Of a stretch of 64,000 nucleotides of DNA, positions 7,762 through 16,273 are shown in pieces. The translations under genes were made by a program, and so were the position numbers. Location of the stretch: the NCBI GenBank assembly GCA_965248395.1, contig OZ252103.1, positions 186,001 through 250,000 of the forward strand, read 5' to 3'. The notes under the pieces were generated by a model. It saw only the letters and a list, made by a program, of their open reading frames with translations, did no database searches and was not told where the DNA came from. Every line of letters begins with the position of its first letter. Positions within the stretch are counted from its first letter, which is position 1. This DNA is from JAAXHH01 sp965248395. GTDB lineage: Bacteria; JAAXHH01.

Positions 7762-9570
7762 CTAACCGATGACCCGTATGGGCATGAGGGGCTTGTCGGG
7801 GTCGATCCCGAAATCCAGATTCAGTTCCTGGTCCCCCCGACGGAAGGTCATCTTGCCTGTACCGGTCGGCGCGTCCACCCCCGGCGCCTCATACAGCGGA
7901 TAGCTGTCGTAGTCGATGGCCTCGTCGTTCACCCGGTGAGGACCGTCGTAGACCATCTCCAACCGGCTGCCGTCCAGCGTTTCGACGGCGACGCGGTTCC
8001 GTCCAGGCCATCCCTCGACGTCCGGCGTCGAAGCGGCTCGATAAGCGCAGAAGTCCTCGAACGAGTCGTGGCTGCCCGCTTCCCGTGCTTCCAAGACCAG
8101 TCCTCCATGGACATCCGTTATCCGTAAGAGCCAGCCGTCGATCTGGTCCGGGTTCGCCACCAGGTGACGGGCTGTACCCGCTTCCCGGATCTCCGTCCAC
8201 TCGTACGGCCCGATGGGGTACAGGGCGACGTAGGCGCCGGTGCCGGTGTCGGCCATGATCCATCCGTTCTGTTCCATCCAGGCGATGTGGCGGGGCAGGA
8301 ACAGGTTGACGTAGGGGGTCTCGTCGTCCGGCGGGATCTTGTACATCACGATCACGGTACCCTCGTGTTGCATCATCTGTTCGTAAGGTGATGCGCCAAA
8401 CAGCCGGTCGGGCCACTGCAGGTAAGGCTTATCGGATCCTATCTGCCGGCCGATCTGCTGCGGATAGCCGACGAGGAATGCGCTGAAGCGTTCCGCGCTG
8501 CGGTACGGGTGGTTACAGCAGATCTTGGCCTGGTGGTTTTCGCCCTGCCAGGTCAGATCCCAGGATATCAGGTCGATGGGACCGGACCCCGGTCCCGGCA
8601 GACCCGTCTGCGACGACCCCAGGGCGAAGGAAGGGCTCATGTAGGTGTACTTCCGGACGGGACGGGCTTCGTGCTCGACACGCCGGTAGATCGTCCTCGG
8701 CGCCTTGGTCTTTTTGACGACGTGGGCCGTGGAACGATCATGCGCCATCTCCGCGAACAGGGCTGGAGGCCGGTAGGCTGCCGTGGCCGCCGGAATGCAG
8801 AAGCCATGGGCATGGTGAGCCGAATCGAAATCCTCGCCGCCAAAATACAGGTACTGCAGCCCGGCGACCGATCCCGATCGCTTCCAGGTGTTCTCGCGGT
8901 ATCCTTCCCGGCAGTGGGCTCCCGCCCAGGCCCCGTAATAGAATTCCAGCGCCATGTCGGCCACGTAGAGCGACAGCACCTGCTCGACCTGGCGGCGCAG
9001 GTGGGGATCTGCCGCGTGATCGGCGAGCAGAACCATCGGCACCAGGTGCTCGGGATGGTACTGGGGTGAATCGTATTCGTGGTGGCCGTTTACGGCCGTA
9101 CGCTCGATCATCCCCAGGATCCAGCGCGTTGCTTCCTGACGAACGGCTTCCGGAGTAAGGCCGTTCCACATCTCGTCCACTTCCGGCCACCTTTCCACGG
9201 CCAGCAGGCTGCCCGTGTAGAACATCAGCCAGTGGTTTTCCGTGTTCCCGCGCTCCAGCACGCCTTCCGTCATGAATTCCTTTATGATCGCCACGGCCTC
9301 TTCCGGCAACCGGTCCGGCCACTTTGCGACCAGCGCGCCGCAGGGAAAGACGTGAAAGGGTCCGCCCGCCGGTCGGCCGCCCCATCCATCTGTCTGATCG
9401 GAAAGGGACTTCCTGACGATATCGACGAGCTGGTCGTCTTCGGACCCGTTCGTCACCAGTAATGCGCTCATGTCCCAGAGCCCGACCGCACCCGTCCCGG
9501 CCCTGTACCGGACCATTTGTTCGGCCCGGGCATCCACTTGACTGTTGTAAGTTTCCTGGTTCATGTTCAT
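7762..9570 (-). CDS. Uncharacterised helical-toroid-like protein, possible carbohydrate-active enzyme
   Basis: About 602 residues from the ATG at 9570, chosen because it overlaps the stop of the upstream gene as ATGA and has GGAAACGGA before it. A longer frame upstream would run through the neighbour. There is no signal peptide. The N-terminal 350 residues are rich in amphipathic helices with aromatic and His motifs (NTENHWLMFYTGSLLA, HHEYDSPQYHPEHL, YYGAWAGAHCREGY), resembling the alpha/alpha-toroid architecture of polysaccharide lyases and heparinase-like proteins. The C-terminal 230 residues look beta-rich. I cannot name a family with certainty, and the enzymatic role is an inference from this pattern only. 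It is coupled to the beta-propeller gene upstream. Confidence 0.7.
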   Translation of the reverse strand: MNMNQETYNSQVDARAEQMVRYRAGTGAVGLWDMSALLVTNGSEDDQLVDIVRKSLSDQTDGWGGRPAGGPFHVFPCGALVAKWPDRLPEEAVAIIKEFMTEGVLERGNTENHWLMFYTGSLLAVERWPEVDEMWNGLTPEAVRQEATRWILGMIERTAVNGHHEYDSPQYHPEHLVPMVLLADHAADPHLRRQVEQVLSLYVADMALEFYYGAWAGAHCREGYRENTWKRSGSVAGLQYLYFGGEDFDSAHHAHGFCIPAATAAYRPPALFAEMAHDRSTAHVVKKTKAPRTIYRRVEHEARPVRKYTYMSPSFALGSSQTGLPGPGSGPIDLISWDLTWQGENHQAKICCNHPYRSAERFSAFLVGYPQQIGRQIGSDKPYLQWPDRLFGASPYEQMMQHEGTVIVMYKIPPDDETPYVNLFLPRHIAWMEQNGWIMADTGTGAYVALYPIGPYEWTEIREAGTARHLVANPDQIDGWLLRITDVHGGLVLEAREAGSHDSFEDFCAYRAASTPDVEGWPGRNRVAVETLDGSRLEMVYDGPHRVNDEAIDYDSYPLYEAPGVDAPTGTGKMTFRRGDQELNLDFGIDPDKPLMPIRVIG

Positions 9571-10457
9571 TCCGTTTCCGGCGCCAGGATGGCGCGCACG
9601 CTTGTGAATCCTTCGATCTGACGCCATGTTCCACCTCGGTCTTCCGTATACCAGAGCCCGGACGGCGAAGCGCCCGCCAACCATGTCGACGTGGATCCAG
9701 GGTGACAAACCGCGGTGGAACACAGTTGCCTGGGTCCCGTGCGGACCCAGTGCCTCGAACGGTCTCCCACTGCGACACCGTGCTGTGTGGCGGCGAGCAT
9801 GGAATCCCCGGCCTGGGATAAGCCAAAGACGGCGCCGCCGTCCGGTGTATGCCCGGCCGAATCCCACCGACTACCGTCTTCGCTGCACCAGATGCCCCGG
9901 TCGTCGGTGCCGGCCCAGAAGACCCCGCGGCAGAAAGCCACGGCGCGGACGGCCGTACCCGACAGCGAGGTCCTCCTCCATGATGCACCGAACCCGTCCG
10001 CGATCAGGACACCCGCTTCCGTGCCGATCAACCAGGTCGAGGGATCGCCGGGATGGACCAGGATGGCGTTGGTAAACCGTTCGTTGACGCGGAGGGCGTC
10101 CGAATGGTGCGTCCATCGAACGGCGCCGAGAACGTCCACACGTCCAGTGGCGATGCCGTAGGGCGAACCGGCGACCACACCCGGAATCCCCGGTATCGAC
10201 GCGATGGCCATGACCTCGGTAAGGGTCTCGTCGTTGAGTTGCTTCCAGCGGCCCGCCTGGCCCGTCTGGCCCGTCCCGTTGGACCACTCCCAAAGCCCAC
10301 TCCCCCAGCTTGCGCCGGCCAGAAGGCGATCCGGTTCCCGGATCAGGCTCGAAATTCCGTAATCTTGGGCTCCGATACGCGTCCACGGTCCCCCGATAGT
10401 GCCGTGGAATACACCCTTGGATCCGATTATCCAGTGGTTTCGTGGGATCATATCCAT
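9567..10457 (-). CDS. BNR/Ycf48-like beta-propeller protein
   Basis: A 296-residue protein made of repeated blades with the pattern of BNR or photosystem-II-assembly-factor-like propellers: GIWCSEDGSRWDSAG, GLWYTEDRGGTWRQIEG and IADGFGASWRRT, that is, S/T-x-D-x-G-x-x-W motifs recurring about every 45 residues. No signal peptide is seen. Its stop overlaps the start of the next gene (7762-9570) by four bases (ATGA), so the two are translationally coupled and probably work together. Such propellers often bind ligands or proteins; no catalytic residues were recognised. Confidence 0.75.
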   Translation of the reverse strand: MDMIPRNHWIIGSKGVFHGTIGGPWTRIGAQDYGISSLIREPDRLLAGASWGSGLWEWSNGTGQTGQAGRWKQLNDETLTEVMAIASIPGIPGVVAGSPYGIATGRVDVLGAVRWTHHSDALRVNERFTNAILVHPGDPSTWLIGTEAGVLIADGFGASWRRTSLSGTAVRAVAFCRGVFWAGTDDRGIWCSEDGSRWDSAGHTPDGGAVFGLSQAGDSMLAATQHGVAVGDRSRHWVRTGPRQLCSTAVCHPGSTSTWLAGASPSGLWYTEDRGGTWRQIEGFTSVRAILAPETE

Positions 10458-10637
10458 ATCATGCTTTTCTTATCGTAGTTGAAAAAGACCAGGTACTCAG
10501 GTAGATTGGGTACGGTATGCCCCTCGACCGAATGCACCATGTTCCAAAGGGGACGTGAAGTGACGAAAATAACCCTACTCGCGAGCGGTCGTCAAGCAGT
10601 CGTTTTCAAGCAGGCGTTTTCACTGGTCAGGTAACTC

Positions 10638-12029
10638 ATGTCGGGTTTCAGCGAATCGTTGTCGGTGTATTTCGAGCGCCGCATGGCTCGGATCCTTATG
10701 ATCGGGATCATCAGCGGATTCCCGTGGGTCCTGATCGGCACCAGCCTCAACCTGTGGCTGCAGGAGGACGGACTGAGCCGCAGCACTATCGGCTGGGCAG
10801 GATTGATTTTCGGCGTCTATGCGATCAATTTCCTCTGGGCTCCGTTGATTGACCGGATCAGGATACCGTGGCTGACGAAGCGCTATGGCCATCGTAGAGC
10901 CTGGGTTTTCACCCTGCAGGGCGTCATACTCCTGTGCATTGTCCTGTGGTCACTCGTCGATCCAACCACCAATCTCGCGGGCGTCATCGCCATCGGCCTT
11001 CTGATCGCACTCGCGTCCGCTACGCAGGACATCGCCCTGGACGCCCTTCGTATCGAGCAGATAGGCGAGGTGGAAAGCGAATCCATGGCCGCCGGTGCCG
11101 CTACCGCCGTCGTTGGATGGTGGACGGGATACAAGCTCGGAGGGATAATCGCCCTTCAGGCCGCCGAATACTTCCAGAACGCAGGCGTCGAAGACTACTG
11201 GCAGGCCGCCTTTCTGATCCTTGGTGTCGCAATCGTCCTCTGTAACGTTGGTCTCGCTTTCGTACACGAGGCTAGTGTAACGGAGCGCCTGGCCGCGCAG
11301 TCCCGGGACGATCAGTGGATTGCCGACCGCGTCGAAGTGCCGGGCTTTGCCGGCCGTGCTTTCGCATGGCTCGCCGGTACCGTGGCCAATCCACTGATGA
11401 GCTTCTTTCGGCGCAACGGCTTCGCTATCGCCGCCACCGTACTGGGTTTCATATTCCTGTTCAAGATCGGCGAGGCGTTTCTGGGCCGCATGTCTCTCAT
11501 CTTCTACAAGGAAATCGGTTTCACGAAAACGGATATCGCCCTCTACGGCAAAGGCCTGGGCTGGGTGACTACCGTGGCCTTCACGGTCATGGGCGGATTC
11601 TTTGCGATCCGCGTCGGGCTGATACCCGCCCTCTTCGTTTCGGGCATCGCCATGGCGTCTACAAATATCCTCTTCGCCGCCCTGGCCTGGGTGGGCAAGT
11701 CCGAACCATTATTCGCGACAGCGGTGGTGGTGGACGACCTTACCAGCGCCTTCGCGACGGTCACCTTCGTCGCCTTCATCTCGATGCTGGTAGATCGTAC
11801 CTACACGGCTACACAGTACGCGCTCATGGCGTCGATCGGCACTGCGGGCAGGACATTTCTTGCCGCCTCCTCCGGCGCGCTGGTCGACTGGCTGGACGGC
11901 GATTGGGGCACCTTCTTCGTGATCACGGCATTGATGGTGTTACCGTCCCTGGTTTGTCTCTGGATCATCCGTGAGCAGTTGAAAGAGATGCTGGCGGGCG
12001 CCAACATGCGCCTTTTCGGAAAGGAATAG
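10638..12029 (+). CDS. AmpG-like major facilitator permease
   Basis: A 463-residue polytopic inner-membrane protein. Its opening (RRMARILMIGIISGFPWVLIG) and the segment ASATQDIALDALRIE match the AmpG branch of the major facilitator superfamily. AmpG imports anhydromuropeptides released during cell-wall turnover. At least twelve hydrophobic segments are evident, and VVGWWTGYKLGG sits in the family position. It is divergent from the beta-propeller pair across a 180-bp promoter gap and is followed by the PLP enzyme and the ANKH-like transporter on the same strand. The likely role is uptake of muropeptides or a related solute; the solute is not proven. Confidence 0.85.
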   Translation: MSGFSESLSVYFERRMARILMIGIISGFPWVLIGTSLNLWLQEDGLSRSTIGWAGLIFGVYAINFLWAPLIDRIRIPWLTKRYGHRRAWVFTLQGVILLCIVLWSLVDPTTNLAGVIAIGLLIALASATQDIALDALRIEQIGEVESESMAAGAATAVVGWWTGYKLGGIIALQAAEYFQNAGVEDYWQAAFLILGVAIVLCNVGLAFVHEASVTERLAAQSRDDQWIADRVEVPGFAGRAFAWLAGTVANPLMSFFRRNGFAIAATVLGFIFLFKIGEAFLGRMSLIFYKEIGFTKTDIALYGKGLGWVTTVAFTVMGGFFAIRVGLIPALFVSGIAMASTNILFAALAWVGKSEPLFATAVVVDDLTSAFATVTFVAFISMLVDRTYTATQYALMASIGTAGRTFLAASSGALVDWLDGDWGTFFVITALMVLPSLVCLWIIREQLKEMLAGANMRLFGKE

Positions 12030-12070
12030 GTGGACCTTTTTGCGCACCCGTAATGCGTCGCCGTTTGCCG

Positions 12071-12103
12071 CTTCCCTGCGATCTGGAATCAGTTGCAGGG
12101 AAG
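12071..12103. other. Inverted repeat, 9-bp stem
   Basis: CTTCCCTGC and GCAGGGAAG face each other across 15 bases in the gap between the AmpG-like and PLP-enzyme genes. There is no T-run on either side, so I do not call a terminator. It may be an RNA hairpin in the leader of the next gene. Confidence 0.3.
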
Positions 12104-12178
12104 AAAACCGGGGAAACTGAAATCCAAAAAGGTATGAGTTTTTAGTTTGCCCGGCGCGGGTTAAAGGGGAGAGGATCG

Positions 12179-13240
12179 ATGCTGGAATCAACGGAACTCG
12201 TCGATTGGCTGCACCGGTTGCCGGACCTGCCCCGCACACCCCTGGTTCAGCTACCTACGCCGATCCACAAGCTCGCCAATTTCGGCGCCCATCTGGGAGG
12301 GCCGGACCTGTGGATCAAGCGCGATGACCTGACCGGACTCGCGGGTGGCGGCAATAAGTCCCGCAAGCTGGAATTCCTGGTGGGCGACGCCTTACGAACC
12401 GGCGCTGACACGCTTGTTACCGTAGGGGCGATCCAGTCGAACCATACCCGACAAACGGCGGCTGCAGCGGCCAGGTGCGGACTCCAATGCGCCTTGATGC
12501 ACTGTGGGTGGACCAGGGACGCCGGACCGGGATACAGGCAGGTCGGGAATATCCTGCTGAGCAGCATCCTGGGCGCCGAACTTTTCTTCGACGATCGCGA
12601 ACGCCACATCGAGGACAAGACCCCGCTGGCGAGTCTTGTCGAACATCTACGCCAACAGGGACGCAGACCCTACCCGATCCCGGGTGGCGCGTCGGATCAC
12701 CCCCTGGGGAGCATGGGCTATGTCGCCTGTGCCTCGGAGATCCTGCAGCAATCGCGCGACCAGGGGCTTCATTTCGACTACGTGGTGCATTGCACGGGCA
12801 GTGGCAGTACGCAGGCGGGACTCGTCGCCGGTTTCGCCGCGCTGGGAACCGATACGCGGGTGATCGGCGTTTCGGACGACAACGAGGTTGAGATCAAGAA
12901 GGCGCGCGTGCTCCGGTTGGCGAATGAAACGCTCGAGACACTTGACCTTCCGCAGCGCGTCGATCCCGGCGACATTGAGATCATCACGGCCACGACCGAC
13001 CCCTATGGTGTTGTGTCGGAAGACGTTCTCCAGGGGATCCATCTTCTGGCACGCAGCGAAGGGTTGATGGCCGATCCGGTCTACGAGGGAAAGGCGGTCC
13101 TCGGCATGCTCAGCCTCGCGGAACAGGGACGGTTCGAACCCGACAGCCGCATCCTGCTCTTGCACCTGGGCGGCACCCCGGCAGTTCATGCGTATGCCAG
13201 CCAGTTCCCTGCTGTCGAGTTCACGCGGTTCGAAGCCTGA
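12179..13240 (+). CDS. dcyD: D-cysteine desulfhydrase / ACC-deaminase family PLP enzyme
   Basis: A 353-residue tryptophan-synthase-beta-fold enzyme. KRDDLTGLAGGGNKSRKLEF carries the PLP lysine (about Lys60), followed by QSNHTRQTAAAA and the phosphate-binding loop TGSGSTQAG, all as in D-cysteine desulfhydrase and 1-aminocyclopropane-1-carboxylate deaminase. D-cysteine desulfhydrase splits D-cysteine to pyruvate, ammonia and sulfide. GGGGAGAGG precedes the ATG. Next to an AmpG-like muropeptide permease it may serve D-amino-acid turnover; this is inference. ACC deaminase or another D-amino-acid lyase activity cannot be excluded. Confidence 0.85.
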   Translation: MLESTELVDWLHRLPDLPRTPLVQLPTPIHKLANFGAHLGGPDLWIKRDDLTGLAGGGNKSRKLEFLVGDALRTGADTLVTVGAIQSNHTRQTAAAAARCGLQCALMHCGWTRDAGPGYRQVGNILLSSILGAELFFDDRERHIEDKTPLASLVEHLRQQGRRPYPIPGGASDHPLGSMGYVACASEILQQSRDQGLHFDYVVHCTGSGSTQAGLVAGFAALGTDTRVIGVSDDNEVEIKKARVLRLANETLETLDLPQRVDPGDIEIITATTDPYGVVSEDVLQGIHLLARSEGLMADPVYEGKAVLGMLSLAEQGRFEPDSRILLLHLGGTPAVHAYASQFPAVEFTRFEA

Positions 13241-13336
13241 GTTTACAGGTTCGTCTATTCCTGCAATTCAACCTCCGATTCCCGCCAGTTCGTGCAACCT
13301 TGACCCGCATCATCCATCCCGCTATACTCCCCTACC

Positions 13337-14674
13337 ATGTACAGGCCCCTTTTATGGTTCCTCCTCCCGCTCGTCATCACAGAACTCGTCTTTGAATTGG
13401 GCATCCAGGTCCTGAATGGCGGTATCGCCCGTGTACCAAGGGCGACCGAGACCCTGGCCGCCTACGGTATAGCCTGGGGACTGGCTTCCTTTTTGAGCGG
13501 GACCGTTTCCCAGACCCGCCAGATGTCCATGGTCCTCGTCCGGGACCGGGCGACCTTCCACACGGTATTCCGATGCGTGGTCGGGTTCGGTGGCGTGCAC
13601 TTCGTACTCCTGGCCTGCCTGGCATTCACACCGGTCGGCCTCTGGATTATCGACGAGCTGCACGCCGTTGAACCGTCCCTGGGAAACGTGGTCCGACGGG
13701 CCCTTGGATACCTGCTTCCTTTTCCTCTGATCGTGGGAATAACGCGGTTCCTTTCAGGCCTGTTGCTGCGGGTACGAAGGACCGACATCGTCAGCTATGC
13801 CATGATGACGGGCATGGGCGTGAGTGTTGTGTCCGTATTCGTATTCCTGCCGACCCCGACCGTGCAGGCCGATCCGATACTTCTGCCCGTCATCGCCACC
13901 TATTTCGGCATGCTGACGGAATTGGCCGTGATCATCTATGGATACAGGAGATTTGTCAGGCGAACGCTGAGAAGTTCTGGGGCGGCAGAGGGAGGGCATG
14001 TCGGAGCGGAGTCAGCAGACCGGAGTCATACGCCTTTAACGGCGGCATATGTGCTGCGCTTCTTCTGGCCCCTGGCCGTGACGAGCGGCGTACAGGCCGT
14101 GAGCCGGCCGATCATCAACCTGTTCGTGGCGCGCGGCGCGGATGGCACCGAGTCACTGGCGGTGCTCACGATCGTGTATGCCCTGGCCCACCTGCCCTAC
14201 GGATGGTTGAACGAACTAAAAAACCTGCCGGCGGCATTTCAACGGCAGGACCCCGATGGCCGGTTCATCCGCCGGTTTACCGCGGGGTGCGGCCTGCTGT
14301 CCTTCGTCGTCATGGCCCTGATGTTCTGGACTCCGGTGCGGTTCTTCCTCCTGGAGACGCTGATCGGCGTGGATCACGAATTCGCCATGCGCTGTACCGT
14401 GCCGCTGATCATTTTTTCCTTCTTTCCCCTGGCCGTCACGGTGCGGTCCTACCTGCATGGCATCGCGCTGCGGGATCACCGAACGAGCGCCATCGCGCCC
14501 AGCGGACCCGCCCGCGCCGGCGCCATCGTCATCGTGGTCAACGTCCTGGCGCTGTTCGACCTGCACGGCGCGATCCGCGGTGTGGCCGCCCTGTACACCG
14601 GTTTCGTCACGGAAACCTTCGTAGTCCGCTGGCGCATGGGGAAGGTTCGACCCCGCCGGGCTGGTTCGATCTAG
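13337..14674 (+). CDS. Bacterial homologue of ANKH (progressive ankylosis protein), MATE-like exporter
   Basis: A 445-residue membrane protein with about twelve hydrophobic segments in two halves split by a charged loop near residues 215-235. Recalling the animal ANKH sequence, I see collinear matches along the whole length: PLVITELVFELGIQVLNGGIA and LAAYGIAWGL near the start, SRPIINLFVARG and HLPYGWLNELK in the middle, and MFWTPVRFF, GVDHEFAM and IFSFFPLAVTVRSYLHG towards the end. ANKH mediates release of ATP/pyrophosphate and citrate from animal cells and belongs to the MOP/MATE superfamily. The role in this bacterium is unknown. It follows the D-cysteine desulfhydrase gene by about 100 bases. 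The alternative is a generic flippase, but the block matches are specific to ANKH. Confidence 0.8.
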   Translation: MYRPLLWFLLPLVITELVFELGIQVLNGGIARVPRATETLAAYGIAWGLASFLSGTVSQTRQMSMVLVRDRATFHTVFRCVVGFGGVHFVLLACLAFTPVGLWIIDELHAVEPSLGNVVRRALGYLLPFPLIVGITRFLSGLLLRVRRTDIVSYAMMTGMGVSVVSVFVFLPTPTVQADPILLPVIATYFGMLTELAVIIYGYRRFVRRTLRSSGAAEGGHVGAESADRSHTPLTAAYVLRFFWPLAVTSGVQAVSRPIINLFVARGADGTESLAVLTIVYALAHLPYGWLNELKNLPAAFQRQDPDGRFIRRFTAGCGLLSFVVMALMFWTPVRFFLLETLIGVDHEFAMRCTVPLIIFSFFPLAVTVRSYLHGIALRDHRTSAIAPSGPARAGAIVIVVNVLALFDLHGAIRGVAALYTGFVTETFVVRWRMGKVRPRRAGSI

Positions 14675-14712
14675 CCCAGGGCAAGCCCTGCGCCTCGGCC
14701 GGAAGGTTCAGT

Positions 14713-15972
14713 CTAGCTGCTCTTCGTCCACCCACCCGTGATATTCAGGAACGCGTCGACTTCCTGCTCATTGTTGAACAGGGCGGGGCCGACTCGAATC
14801 TGCTCGCCATTCTCGCGGAAAGAGAGCCGGACATTCCCGTCGGCGAGCTGCGAACTGATCTGCTCGTGATCGGCGCCGTGGTTGAAGGACACGATAGCAG
14901 ACTGAGTGCCGGGCGGCGTAAACACCTCGAATCCCTGTTCAGTCAGTCCGGCGTGCAGACGGTGCGCCAGGGCGACCGTGTGGCGTTCGATGTTATCAAC
15001 GCCCACGTTCAACAGGTAGTCCAGGGAAGCGGACAGCTGGTAGATGGCCCCGAATGCAGGGGTCGCGTATCCGAATTTCCGGGCGTCTTTATAAATCGTG
15101 TACCGGTTGTCGGGCAGCCTTTCGTCCACCATTCTCCATCCCAGGCGATCGGGCCGGACCATGTCCATCACGTCTTCCCGTACATAAAAGGGTGCGATTC
15201 CGTAACCGCCAAGCAACCACTTGTACGTGCCCGTGGTGAGGAAGTCGACCCCGGATTCCTTGATGTCCAGGTCCACCATGCCTACACCCTGCACCGCGTC
15301 CGCGTACAGGTAACTGCCGTGAGCATGGGCCAGGTCCGCGAGCGCCTTCAGGTCGTGCCGGTAGCCGTTGCGGTTGGATACCCACGCCACGGAGATCAAT
15401 TTCGTCTTGTCATCTACCATCTCGGCGAAGGCCTCCGGAGCGGCGACGCCGTCCACGTTGCGCACGATGCGCGTTTCCACGCCGGTGGTCTCGGACAGTT
15501 GGCTGTACATCACAAGCGATGTCGAGTAATGCAGATCGTCGATCACTACATTGTCCCCGGACTTCAGATCCAGGGAGTTGGCCACGATGTTCTCGCCCTC
15601 ACTGGTGGAAGATACCAGTCCGATCTCCCCGACATCCGCCCGGACCAGGCGGGCGAATTTCTCTCGCGTGGACCGTGTCTCCTCGAGCATTTCGCCCACC
15701 AGAATGGGACTCCTGCCCTTGGCTTCCACGAAACGGGTGGTTGCTTCTATCGCAGACAGTGGTGACGGCGACATGTAGGGTGTATTGAGGTAAACGGATT
15801 CGTTGACAACCGGAAAATCGGATCGGACGCCGAGGGGATCGTCACCCGACGGCGTCTGCGCCGTCGCATCCGCCGTTGAATCGGCCTGGTCGCTGCCACA
15901 TGCTGCGCCCGCGGCCCCGGCAAGGGTGGCCACCGACACGATGCCCATGAACTCCCGTCGCGATACGGACAT
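14713..15972 (-). CDS. Tat-exported class V aminotransferase (cysteine desulfurase-like fold)
   Basis: A 419-residue protein. Residues 1-25 are a Tat signal (SRREFMG at 4-10, then an Ala/Gly-rich core) ending in AGAAC, which could also be a lipobox. The mature part is a class V PLP aminotransferase: SSTSEGENIVANSL, DLHYSTSL, and a Lys in TGTYKWLLGGYG that should carry PLP. This family includes cysteine desulfurases, kynureninase-like and isopenicillin-N-epimerase-like enzymes. Export of a folded, cofactor-loaded enzyme by Tat would put the activity in the periplasm, which is uncommon. AAAAGGAG precedes the ATG. It is transcribed away from the lactonase gene. The substrate is unknown. Confidence 0.85.
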   Translation of the reverse strand: MSVSRREFMGIVSVATLAGAAGAACGSDQADSTADATAQTPSGDDPLGVRSDFPVVNESVYLNTPYMSPSPLSAIEATTRFVEAKGRSPILVGEMLEETRSTREKFARLVRADVGEIGLVSSTSEGENIVANSLDLKSGDNVVIDDLHYSTSLVMYSQLSETTGVETRIVRNVDGVAAPEAFAEMVDDKTKLISVAWVSNRNGYRHDLKALADLAHAHGSYLYADAVQGVGMVDLDIKESGVDFLTTGTYKWLLGGYGIAPFYVREDVMDMVRPDRLGWRMVDERLPDNRYTIYKDARKFGYATPAFGAIYQLSASLDYLLNVGVDNIERHTVALAHRLHAGLTEQGFEVFTPPGTQSAIVSFNHGADHEQISSQLADGNVRLSFRENGEQIRVGPALFNNEQEVDAFLNITGGWTKSS

Positions 15973-16273
15973 GAGAAACTCCTTTTAAAATCTGTAACTT
16001 TTTGGATTCTGTGTAGGAAGTGGTATGTAACGACGGTATGGACACCGTGCCAATGCGTCAAGGAAAGAACGGCTCTCACCTCGCCAAAATTGCTTGACGC
16101 TCATTCCCGCATCAAATACAGTGGCATGACAACTCTTGTTATGTTTGCAATACCTGTTGCAACCCCGAACCCATTCGATGTCTACATCGCGATGGATTCA
16201 TCACGGGATGACCTCCGAACATATCGATCAAGTTGACTCTACGTTCGCATGCACTGATCAAGGAGACCGAAGC
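15973..16273. other. Divergent promoter region
   Basis: About 300 bp between the leftward aminotransferase and the rightward lactonase. No gene is seen. Two TTGCAA palindromes lie 12 bp apart (16145-16150 and 16157-16162) and could be regulator half-sites; this is weak evidence. A long frame starting at 16136 enters the lactonase gene but lacks a ribosome site. Confidence 0.4.

Noticed and set aside
14203..15765. 520-codon frame antisense to the class V aminotransferase
   Set aside because: It spans two convergent real genes on the wrong strand or frame and shows no protein family pattern.
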